This document shows positions 25,012 to 32,847 of a DNA stretch of 64,000 bases, piece by piece. The notes beneath the pieces were generated by a model. That model worked only from the letters and a program-made list of their open reading frames with translations, did not search any database and was not told where the DNA came from. The translations under genes and the position numbers were made by a program. Position 1 is the first letter of the stretch, and each line of letters begins with the position of its first letter. The stretch is from CBDESM01 sp965242485 (lineage in GTDB: Bacteria > Chloroflexota > Dehalococcoidia > Bin125). Where the stretch lies: positions 2,046,001 to 2,110,000 of the forward strand of contig CBDESM010000003.1 in NCBI GenBank assembly GCA_965242485.1. The letters run 5' to 3'.

Positions 25012-25323
25012 TCAGTCGGGATTCTGCAGTGCGAAGTTGCCGCTGTAGATGTAGGCGCGCAGATCGATGCGCTGGATGGTGATGGTGCGGGCGCGTTGGT
25101 CGACGGAGTAGATCATGCGCCTCCCGCCGAGAACGGCGCGGCGGGTGCCTTCTGGCTGGCCTTGGAGCTGCTTTGTGCCGGAGCGATAGGGGTCTGCTTG
25201 GAGCTCGCGGATCAAGCGCCAGGCGGCACGGCGAGGGGCTGGGGCGAGCGCGTCCATGTCGGTGCGCCCGTCGGTGTCGAAACCGGCTGCGTATCGGTAG
25301 CCGCGGCGCTCGGGCAGGGGCAC
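25012..25323 (-). CDS. RelE/ParE-family toxin, tandem module 2
   Basis: 103 residues from GTG 25323, six nt after the antitoxin stop. It aligns over its length with the module 1 toxin: GYRYAAGFDTDGRTDMDALAP, AAWRLIRELQADPYRSGTKQL, TRRAVLGGRRMIYSVD and QRIDLRAYIYSG. The N-terminal strand differs (AAGFDTDGR against VDIRPEAR), possibly affecting target or partner recognition. It belongs to the RelE superfamily, probable mRNA interferase. It lies downstream of its antitoxin, the reverse of higBA order. Confidence 0.7.
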   Translation of the reverse strand: MPLPERRGYRYAAGFDTDGRTDMDALAPAPRRAAWRLIRELQADPYRSGTKQLQGQPEGTRRAVLGGRRMIYSVDQRARTITIQRIDLRAYIYSGNFALQNPD

Positions 25324-25328
25324 TCGGT

Positions 25329-25652
25329 CTAGGCCCGGTAGTCGTAGAAGGGCTGGCCGTCTCGCCGATCGAGCTCTTCGAGGAAAGCGATCATCTCGTC
25401 TTCGCTGATGATCGTGCCCTCGATTCGCGAGATCGTGGCGTGGAGAGCGACGTAAGCGAGGTCGGCCATGTCTTCGTCGTCGAGCAGTTTTGCGAAGGTG
25501 ATGCGGGCGCGGTAGTCGGCTTGCATGCAGGCTTTGATTTGTTGCCAGTCGTGGCCGGCGTCGAGGAGTTCGCGGGCGCGCTGCCAAGGGTGGCGTTCGT
25601 CTTCGACGTAGGGGGCGGGTTCGGTTTGGAGGTCTGGGTGCGCGGTGACCAT
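25329..25652 (-). CDS. Antitoxin-like protein, tandem module 2
   Basis: 107 residues, the closest paralogue of the protein at 24575, differing mainly at residues 64-82. TATGAT at 25686-25691 is a likely -10 box 33 nt upstream, and CGGAGCC precedes the ATG. The region around HDWQQIKACMQADYRARITFAK is helical and may bind DNA or toxin. No named family is recognised. Confidence 0.65.
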   Translation of the reverse strand: MVTAHPDLQTEPAPYVEDERHPWQRARELLDAGHDWQQIKACMQADYRARITFAKLLDDEDMADLAYVALHATISRIEGTIISEDEMIAFLEELDRRDGQPFYDYRA

Positions 25653-25727
25653 TTTCCGGCTCCGAGGTTCCGCTGGGTCGGGGCGATCATACGCTGAGGA
25701 CCGCGGGCGGGGCGGGGGCAGTCGGCT

Positions 25728-26903
25728 TTAGAGGATGCCGGAAGGTTTGCGGTCGAGGAGGAGCGCGCCGGCGCGTTGGTAGGCGGTGTCGGCTACGTAG
25801 ACGTGCTGGCTGGCGGTGAGGATGTCGCGGAGGGTTTGCTGGAGGGGGTTGTCTTGGAATGCGGCCGCGCCGCCGGCGGAGTGGTGGGCGAAGCGGGCGA
25901 TGTCGACGCAGGCGTCGGTGACCCAGGCGGCCATGAGGCGAATTTGGGCGGACCGGGATTCGTCGATCCGGCTGCCTTGCTCGAGCAGGGCGACGGTTTG
26001 GTCGGCGGTGTCGAGCGCGTATGCGCGGGCGGCGCTGAGGCGGGCGCGCGCTTGGGCGTAGTCGCGTTGGAAGGCTCCGCGGTCGAGGATGGGGGAGCCC
26101 GCGCCGAAGCGGACCCGGTCGGCGAGCTGGCCGGCGGCGAGGTCGAGGGCGCGACGGGCGGCGCCGAGGGCGATGCCGGTGTGTCCGGGGCTGAGGGAGG
26201 CGAGCGTGGGCAGGTCGTGCCAAGGGGCGCCGCGGGAGGGGGAGGGGCCGCCGAAGCTGATCAGGAAGTCGGGCGATACGGGCAGGGGGCGGGCGGTGCG
26301 GTAGTGGCAGCTGCCGGTGCCTTCGAGTCCCATGGCGTGCCAGGTGTCTTCAATTTCGAGGCCGGAGACGGGGAGGACGCAGCCGAAGACCTTGGGCGGG
26401 CCATCGGCGGCGGGAGCGAGGGCGTTGGCGAGGGCCCAGTTGCAGTGGCGGATGCCGCTGGCGAAGGACCAGCGGCCTTCGACTTGATAGCCGCCTTCGG
26501 TTTCGGCGAGCCTTCCTTCGGGGTTGGCGCTGCCGGCGACGCGGGGGAATTCGCTTCCGTCATTGAAGACGGTTGCCAAGGCCGGGCCGTCGGGGAGGTG
26601 GGCGCCGACCATGGAGGTGGTTTCGGATTGGATCATGGCGACCCAGCCGGCGGAGACGTCGGCGCTGGCGAGGGCCTCGAAGACTTCGATTTGGGTAGCG
26701 GGATGGACGGCGAAGCCGCCGACTTCGCGGGGGGAGGACATGGCGAAGATGCCGGAGTCGGCGAAGGTTTGGACGAGCGGCGGGGCCATCGTCCGCAGGC
26801 GGGTGGATTCGGGGGCGTGCTCGGCGATGGCGGGCTGGAGGGCTTCGGCGCGCTCGATCCATTCGGAGCGTTCGCGGAGGCGCTCGGGGCTGGTGCGGGA
26901 CAT
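25728..26903 (-). CDS. Acyl-CoA dehydrogenase-fold flavin-dependent oxidoreductase/monooxygenase (copy 1)
   Basis: 391 residues. It has the acyl-CoA dehydrogenase fold as in HsaA/HpaB-type group D flavin monooxygenases: an N-terminal helical domain with FAMSSPREVGGF, a middle beta domain (GYQVEGRWSFASGIRHCNW, GLEGTGSCHY) and a C-terminal helical domain with GGAAAFQDNPLQQTLRDILTASQHVYV. The typical catalytic Glu of true acyl-CoA dehydrogenases is not evident, and the HsaA-like DNPLQ(Q/R)..RD segment favours a monooxygenase or hydroxylase. A reductase partner is not nearby. It starts MSRTSPER, the same as its neighbour, from which it is separated by 11 nt; the pair is a tandem duplication. Confidence 0.82.
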   Translation of the reverse strand: MSRTSPERLRERSEWIERAEALQPAIAEHAPESTRLRTMAPPLVQTFADSGIFAMSSPREVGGFAVHPATQIEVFEALASADVSAGWVAMIQSETTSMVGAHLPDGPALATVFNDGSEFPRVAGSANPEGRLAETEGGYQVEGRWSFASGIRHCNWALANALAPAADGPPKVFGCVLPVSGLEIEDTWHAMGLEGTGSCHYRTARPLPVSPDFLISFGGPSPSRGAPWHDLPTLASLSPGHTGIALGAARRALDLAAGQLADRVRFGAGSPILDRGAFQRDYAQARARLSAARAYALDTADQTVALLEQGSRIDESRSAQIRLMAAWVTDACVDIARFAHHSAGGAAAFQDNPLQQTLRDILTASQHVYVADTAYQRAGALLLDRKPSGIL

Positions 26904-26914
26904 GGGCGGGTCCG

Positions 26915-28102
26915 TTACCAGGCGGAGGCGGGGGCGCGGCCGAGCTGGAGCGCGCCGGAGCGTTCGTAGGCGGTTTCGGCGACGTAGATGTGCTGGCTGG
27001 CGGCGGTGAGGTCGCGGAAGATCTTTTGCATGGGGTGGGAGTGGAAGATGGCGGAGCCGCCGGCGGAGCGGTGGGCGAAGCGGACGATGTCGAGGCAGGC
27101 GTCGGTGACCCAGGCGACCATGGCGCGGACTTTGGCGTCTTCGGTCGCGGAGATGCGGGCGCCGGATTCGAGGGTTTCGACGACGGCGTCGAGGGTGGAG
27201 AGGGCGTAGGAGCGGGCGGCGTCGTGCTTGGCGACGGCTTCGCCGTAGGCGCGCTGGAATGAGCCGCGGTCGGCGATGCCGGCTTTGGAGCCCATGCGGA
27301 TGCGGTCGGTGATGGAGGTGGAGAGGAGGTCGAGGGCGCGTTGGGCCGCGCCGAGGGCGACGCCGGTATGGCCGGGGCTGATGTAGGTGACGCCGGGGCC
27401 GTGGTGCCAGGGGCTGCCGCGGAGGGCTTTTGCGGAGTTGGTCATGAAGTCGGGGGCGACCAGGACGGGTTGTTCGAGCCAGAAGTTGCAGCTGCCGGTG
27501 CCTTCGAGGCCGATGGTGTCCCAGTTGTCTTCGAGTTGGAATTGGGCTTGGGGGATGGCGCAGCCGGCGGTGACGGGGAAGCCTTGGCTGGTGAGCTTGG
27601 GGCGGCCGTCGGCGTCGATGATGCGGCAGCTGCCGATGATCCAGTTGCAGTGGCGGACGCCGCTGCCGAAGTTCCATTTGCCGGAGACTTGGTAGCCGCC
27701 GTCGGCGGGGCGGGCTTCGCCTTGGGGGTTGATGAGGCCGACGGCGCGGGGAATGCCGTCGGCGAAGATGGTTCGGAGGCCGGGGCCGTCGGGGATTTTG
27801 GAGCCGAGGGAGGCGGCGGATTCGGTTTGGATGAAGGAGACCCAGCCGGCGGACATGTCATAAGCGGCGAGGGCGGCGAAGACTTCGACTTGGGTGGCGG
27901 GGTGGACGTCGAAGCCGCCGACTTCGCGGGGGACGGCGATGGCGAACATGCCGGCGTCTTCGAGGGCGGCGACGGCAGGGGGGCACATGGTGCGGAGGCG
28001 GGTTGATTCGGGGGCGAGATCGACGAGCGCGGGGCCGATCGCTTCGGCGCGTTCGAGCCATTCGGCGCGTTCGCGGCGGCGTTCCGGGCTGGTGCGGGAC
28101 AT
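26915..28102 (-). CDS. Acyl-CoA dehydrogenase-fold flavin-dependent oxidoreductase/monooxygenase (copy 2)
   Basis: 395 residues, paralogue of the gene at 25728 along its whole length (shared MSRTSPER, REVGGF, HPATQ, GLEGTGSC and SPGHTG segments). Differences concentrate in the middle domain that lines the active site, so the two copies probably accept different substrates or form a hetero-complex. Two-component group D enzymes hydroxylate phenols and steroids using reduced flavin from a separate reductase. It lies 49 nt downstream of rpoD on the same strand but is unlikely to share its regulation. Confidence 0.82.
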   Translation of the reverse strand: MSRTSPERRRERAEWLERAEAIGPALVDLAPESTRLRTMCPPAVAALEDAGMFAIAVPREVGGFDVHPATQVEVFAALAAYDMSAGWVSFIQTESAASLGSKIPDGPGLRTIFADGIPRAVGLINPQGEARPADGGYQVSGKWNFGSGVRHCNWIIGSCRIIDADGRPKLTSQGFPVTAGCAIPQAQFQLEDNWDTIGLEGTGSCNFWLEQPVLVAPDFMTNSAKALRGSPWHHGPGVTYISPGHTGVALGAAQRALDLLSTSITDRIRMGSKAGIADRGSFQRAYGEAVAKHDAARSYALSTLDAVVETLESGARISATEDAKVRAMVAWVTDACLDIVRFAHRSAGGSAIFHSHPMQKIFRDLTAASQHIYVAETAYERSGALQLGRAPASAW

Positions 28103-28151
28103 GGATGCGCCTCCCCGGGAGCAAGGATAGGGCGGACGGGGCGGCGGCGTG

Positions 28152-30848
28152 CTAGTCGATGTAGTCGCGGAGGCGGGAGGCGCGCTGTGGGTGTCGGAGG
28201 CGGCGGAGGGCCTTGGCTTCGATTTGGCGGATGCGCTCGCGGGTGACTTCGAATTCGCGGCCGACCTCTTCCAAGGTGCGGCTGCGGCCGTCGATCAGGC
28301 CGAAGCGGAGTTCGAGGACCTTGCGTTCGCGCTTGCTGAGCGAGTTGAGGACGGCGGTGACGGTTTCCTTGAGCAGCTGCTGGTCGGCGGCGGCGTCGGG
28401 GGGGACCATCCGCTCGTCTTCGACGAAGTCGCCGAGGTGGGAGTCGTCTTCTTCGCCGATCGGGGTTTCGAGGGAGACGGGTTCCTGGGAGACTTTGACG
28501 ATTTCGCGGACGCGCTGGGGGTCGAGGCCCATGCCTTCGCCGATTTCCTCGAAGGTGGGTTCGCGTCCGAGTTCCTGGACGAGGCGGCGGGAGACGCGGA
28601 CCTGCTTGTTGATGGTTTCGACCATGTGGACGGGGATGCGGATGGTGCGAGCCTGGTCGGCGATGGCGCGGGTGATGGCTTGGCGGATCCACCAGGTGGC
28701 GTAGGTGGAGAATTTGTAGCCCTTGCGGTAGTCGAATTTTTCGACGGCGCGGACGAGGCCGATGTTGCCTTCCTGGATGAGGTCGAGCATGGACATGCCG
28801 CGGCCGATGTATTTTTTGGCGACGGAGACGACGAGGCGGAGGTTGGCTTCGGTGAGGCGCTTTTCGGAGAGGTAGGCGTCTTCCTTGAGGATGCTGATGT
28901 GGCGCTCGCAGCGGAGGGCGACGGGTTCGATCAGTTCCTGGAGCTTGTCGGAGACGGGGAGCAGGGGGGCGATGCCGCCGGCGGCGTCGAGCATGCGGTT
29001 GATCAGGCGGCGGGGCCAGAGGTGGGTGACGACGGAGACTTGGACGAGGCGCTCTTCGGCTTGGGCTTCGTCGTAGCCGCGCTGTTCCATGAGGTGGGCG
29101 CGGAGTTCGGCGTCCATTTCGCCGTCGACGCGGTCGCGGAAGGCGGGGTGCTGGAGGAGGTCGAAGAGCGGGAGTTCTTCCTGTTCGACGAATTTGGCGA
29201 TTTCGGCGATGTCGGGGAGGAGGGCTTCGAGTTGGAGGAGGAGGTAGGTGGTGATTTCGACGGCGTTGGGCCAGCGGCCCTGGAGCCTGCGCCAGTCTTC
29301 CTCGAAGTCGCGGATCCAGTTGCCTTCTTCCATTTGGCGGGAGAGGTCGCGTTCGTCTTGGGCGGTGAGGAGGTTGACGCGGCCGATTTCGCGGAGGTAC
29401 ATGCGGACGGCGTCTTCGATGCCTTCGGCTTCTTCGACGACGCCTTCGCGTCCGACGAGGCGCTTTTCGATGATGCGGCGGGATTGGTTTTCGGGGCGCT
29501 GGCCGTCGGGGAGGGGAGCCGCGCCGTTGGCGGATTGGCTGGCTTCGCGAGCCTCTTGGGCGCGTTGAAGGAGATCGCTGAGCGCTTCGAGGTCGAGGGT
29601 GCCTTCCTTGGGTTCGAGGGTGAAGCGGGAGACGCCGGCGCGGGAGATTTGGGTTTCCTCGTGCATTTTGGCGAGGTTGCGGCGTTCGGCGGCCTGCTTT
29701 GGGGTGAGTGCGGCCTTGGTGGATTTCTTGGTGGTGCGCTTGGGTTCTTCGGCGAGGTTGATGGAGCGGCGGCCGGCGGGCATGGAGAACTCGTCGACGG
29801 GGGCGGTGAGGGCGCGGACGCGGGCCTCTTCTTCGGATTGGGCGATGGCGCGGGGCTTGCGCTGGCCGGGAGCTTCGGCGGTGATGCGGCGGTCGAGCAT
29901 TTGCTGTCGGACGAGGCCGCGGAGCTGTCCGACCGCGCCGGAGCCGGTCTTGACGCGGGCGGTGCGCTTGGCGAGGGCGAGGGCGGAACCCCTGACGGGG
30001 GTCTTGCGGCGGCGCTTGGGCTTGGCAGGTGCGGGTGCGGGCTTGACGGGCTCGGCCTTTTTGGCGGCGCGGGCGCGGGAGGCGGGTTTCGGGGCCGACT
30101 TCGCGGCGGATTTCGGTTGGGTCTTTTTCGCGGTCGGAGCCTTGGCCGGAGCGGCTTTGGCGGCCGGCTTCTTCGCGGGTGCGGGCTTCGCTTTGGCCGT
30201 CGAGGTTTTCGAGGTTCTCGCCTTGGCGGGCGCGGTTTTCGATTTCGAGGGGGCGGTTTTCGGGCTTGTCTTCGCGCTCGTTTTGGCGGAAGAGGTTGCT
30301 CTGGCTTGAGCGGTCTTGGCCGGGGCAGTCTTGGCGGAGGCGGCTTTTTTCGCGGTTCCGTTGGCGGAGCTCGATTTGGCGGGGGACTTGGGCTTGGAGG
30401 AGCGGGCGACAGTGGCTTTGGTTCCGTTTTTGCGGGCGGTTGCCGGCTTTGCGGAGGAGCTGGAACGCGGCTTGGTTTTGGTCGTTGTGGTGGCTTTCGC
30501 GCCGTTTGAGGAGCGGGCGGCGGTTTTCGCGGGGGCCTTGGCCTTGGTGCCGTTGGAGCTGCGGGCGGGCTTTGCCGACTTTGACGGTTTGGCTGCGGGG
30601 CGCTTTGCGGCGGTCGGTTTGGCGGTTGCGCCGTTGGGCTGTTGCTTCTTGGCCGTCGCGGCGGTGGTTTTCTTGGGGGATTTGGCTGCTGGTTTGGCGG
30701 CGTTTGGCTTGGCGGCGGCACGGGTGCGCCGGGTGCGGGGTTCGGCCGCCGCTTCGGCTTTGGCGGCGGGCTTGCGTGAACTGGCGCGCTTGGCCGGTGT
30801 GCGCTTGGCCGAGGCTCGCTTGGTCGGGGCTTTGGCGGTAGTTGGCAT
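28152..30848 (-). CDS. rpoD: Primary sigma factor with a histone-H1-like N-terminal tail
   Basis: 898 residues, far longer than most RpoD proteins. Residues 1 to about 280 are a low-complexity tail of Lys, Ala, Pro, Ser and Thr with PAKKA-like repeats, resembling histone H1 tails and the shorter basic tails of mycobacterial SigA or HrdB. The conserved part has sigma 1.2 (VRMYLREIGRVNLLT), a nonconserved insert, region 2 (DLIQEGNIGLVRAVEKFDY, FSTYATWWIRQAI, about residues 690-730), region 3 and region 4 with TLEEVGREFEVTRERIRQIE (about 859-878). It directs RNA polymerase to -35/-10 promoters. It follows dnaG by 49 nt, the classical macromolecular-synthesis arrangement; gaggag precedes the ATG. 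Confidence 0.96.
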   Translation of the reverse strand: MPTTAKAPTKRASAKRTPAKRASSRKPAAKAEAAAEPRTRRTRAAAKPNAAKPAAKSPKKTTAATAKKQQPNGATAKPTAAKRPAAKPSKSAKPARSSNGTKAKAPAKTAARSSNGAKATTTTKTKPRSSSSAKPATARKNGTKATVARSSKPKSPAKSSSANGTAKKAASAKTAPAKTAQARATSSAKTSAKTSPKTAPSKSKTAPAKARTSKTSTAKAKPAPAKKPAAKAAPAKAPTAKKTQPKSAAKSAPKPASRARAAKKAEPVKPAPAPAKPKRRRKTPVRGSALALAKRTARVKTGSGAVGQLRGLVRQQMLDRRITAEAPGQRKPRAIAQSEEEARVRALTAPVDEFSMPAGRRSINLAEEPKRTTKKSTKAALTPKQAAERRNLAKMHEETQISRAGVSRFTLEPKEGTLDLEALSDLLQRAQEAREASQSANGAAPLPDGQRPENQSRRIIEKRLVGREGVVEEAEGIEDAVRMYLREIGRVNLLTAQDERDLSRQMEEGNWIRDFEEDWRRLQGRWPNAVEITTYLLLQLEALLPDIAEIAKFVEQEELPLFDLLQHPAFRDRVDGEMDAELRAHLMEQRGYDEAQAEERLVQVSVVTHLWPRRLINRMLDAAGGIAPLLPVSDKLQELIEPVALRCERHISILKEDAYLSEKRLTEANLRLVVSVAKKYIGRGMSMLDLIQEGNIGLVRAVEKFDYRKGYKFSTYATWWIRQAITRAIADQARTIRIPVHMVETINKQVRVSRRLVQELGREPTFEEIGEGMGLDPQRVREIVKVSQEPVSLETPIGEEDDSHLGDFVEDERMVPPDAAADQQLLKETVTAVLNSLSKRERKVLELRFGLIDGRSRTLEEVGREFEVTRERIRQIEAKALRRLRHPQRASRLRDYID

Positions 30849-30897
30849 CGCGGCTACTCCTCGGCGTTCACGGCTTGCAGTATTCGGCGGCGGGCGG

Positions 30898-32758
30898 TCA
30901 GGAGGGATTTGGGGCGGCGTGGAGCGCGACGGCGCGGTCGCGGACCTGCACGACGGCGTCGGCAGCCGGCAGGAGGTCGGGATCGAGGGGGGCGTCGTCG
31001 CCGCGGTCGAGTGCGGCGGCGGCGAGGGCGACGGGGCCGTGGGGGAGGGCGCGGTCGAATTCGGCGACCTGCATGCTGAGGAGGCGGAGGTGTTCGCGGC
31101 TGCGGAGTTCGCGGATTCGGGCGGTGATTTCGATGGCGGCTGCGGTTGCGTCTTCGTCGTTGTAGTGGGAGAAGGAGCGAGAGGCGTCGCGCTTGAGGTC
31201 GGCGGCGCGGGCGCGTTCGGGTTCGGGGAGGGCGGCGATCCAGTCGCCGGCGGGTTCGGCGGCCAAGATGGCGGAGAGGATGGAACGGTCTTCGGCGTCA
31301 TCGATCAGCCGGGGTGCGTCGCTTTCGAGGGCTTGGGCGGCGGAGCGGGAGAAGGCGGCGAGGGCGACGAGGGTGGTTTGGATCTTGTCGCGGCGTTCGG
31401 GGCCGCGGGGCTCGGCGCCGGGTCGGGTTCTCGATTGTGAGGGAGCTTCAGCGCCTTGTCGGGGTTTGCGGCGGGCGATTGCGTCGGGCGCGACTTGGGC
31501 GAGTGCGGCGATGCGGTGGATGTAGTCGGCTTGGATGATTTCGTCGCGGATTTGGTGGACGACGGGGGCGAGTTCGTCGGCGAAATCGGCGCGGCCGCGT
31601 GGCTGGGAGAGGTCGTGGCGGGCGCCGGCTTGGGCGAGCAGGAAGTCGAGGAAAGGGGCAGCGTCGGCGACGAGGCGGTTCCAGAGGTCGGGCTGCTCGC
31701 GGATCAGTTCGTCTGGGTCGCGGCCTTGGGGGAGCTGGATGATGCGGATGTCGGCGGAGAGGCGGTCTTGGCCGCGGATGAAGCCTTCGGCGTCGAGGGC
31801 GTGGCGGACGGTGTCGATGCCGCGTCGGGTGGCGGCTTGGCCGGCGGCGTCCGGGTCGAGGGCGAAGAGGACGTCGGACGTCGAGGGGGGCGATGAGGGC
31901 GACTTGGGAATCGGTGAGGGCGGTGCCCATGGAGGCGACGACGTTGGCGGAGCCGTGGGCGTGGGCGCTGATGACGTCGGTGTAGCCCTCGACGACGATG
32001 ACGAAGCCTGCTTGGCGGATGGCGTTGCGGGCGAGGTGGAGGCCGTAGAGGAGGGCGCGTTTTTGGAAGACGGGGGATTCTGGGGTGTTGACGTATTTGG
32101 CGGGGTCGTCGGCGAGGGTGCGGCCGGAGAAGCCGACGCATTCGCCGGCGGAGTTGCGGATGGGGAACATGAGGCGGTCGCGGAAGCGGTCGCGGGGGCC
32201 GCGTTCGGTGATGACGACGAGGCCGGCGCGTTCGAGTTCTTCGGTGCGGAAGCCGAGCGCGCCGAGGTGTCGCTGGAGGTCGCCGTCGGCGCCGTCGGCG
32301 TAGCCGATCTCGAATGCGGCGGCGCTTTCGGGGGAGATGCCGCGGGCGGCGATGTAGTCGCGGGCATGGTCGCCGGCGGAGTCGTCGAGGAGTCCGCGCC
32401 ACCAGGAGAGGGCGGCGTCGTTGGCTTCGATGAGGCGGCGCTGGAGGCGTTCGCGGGCGGCGCGTTCGGGATTGGCGGATTGCAGGCGAATGCCGGCGCG
32501 GTCGGCGAGGAGTTTGAGTGCGGCGCGGAAGTCGACGTTTTCGCGTTTCTCGATCCAGGCGAAAATGTCGCCGCCGTCTGAGCAAGCGCCGTAGCAGCGC
32601 CAGGATTGGCGGCGGGGGTCGACGACGAAGGAGGGAGTGCGTTCGTTGTGGAAGGGGCAGCGAGCTTTGAAGGTGCTGCCCGATTTGGACAGTTGTACTG
32701 ATTCGCCGATGAGGTCGACGATATCGATGCGCGCCTTGATGTCCTGAGCTACGGACAC
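30898..32758 (-). pseudogene. dnaG: DNA primase, interrupted by a single-base frameshift
   Basis: The N-terminal frame starts at GTG 32758 (SVAQDIKARIDIVDLI). It includes the CHC2 zinc finger (CPFHNERTPSF with CYGAC) and the first part of TOPRIM (IVVEGYTDVISAHAHG), and reaches ALTDSQVALIAP. Homology then continues in another frame from DVLFALDPDAAGQAATRRG to 30898. The switch falls at a run of six G at 31885-31890; removing one base restores a continuous primase. Either the assembly has one extra G, or the gene needs slippage. Primase is essential, so an error or slippage is more likely than real loss. It is followed by rpoD. Confidence 0.88.
31885..31890. other. Six-G run at the dnaG frameshift
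   Basis: On the coding strand this is CCCCCC between the codons for ALIAP and the downstream frame. One base fewer joins both parts of the primase without loss of residues. The site is short for classical transcriptional slippage, but similar C or G runs are frequent sites of base-calling errors. Confidence 0.6.
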
Positions 32759-32847
32759 GGGGCGGAGCCGTCGAATGGGGGGAGCGCCACGGGGCAATGC
32801 TATCACGGGGCGGGCGAGGTGCAGGACGGGAGGTTTCGGGCGCGTTT

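Noticed and set aside
31885..31890. Programmed frameshifting in dnaG as the main explanation
   Set aside because: A six-base run is too short to argue for it without read data; an extra base in the assembly is simpler. Kept only as an alternative.
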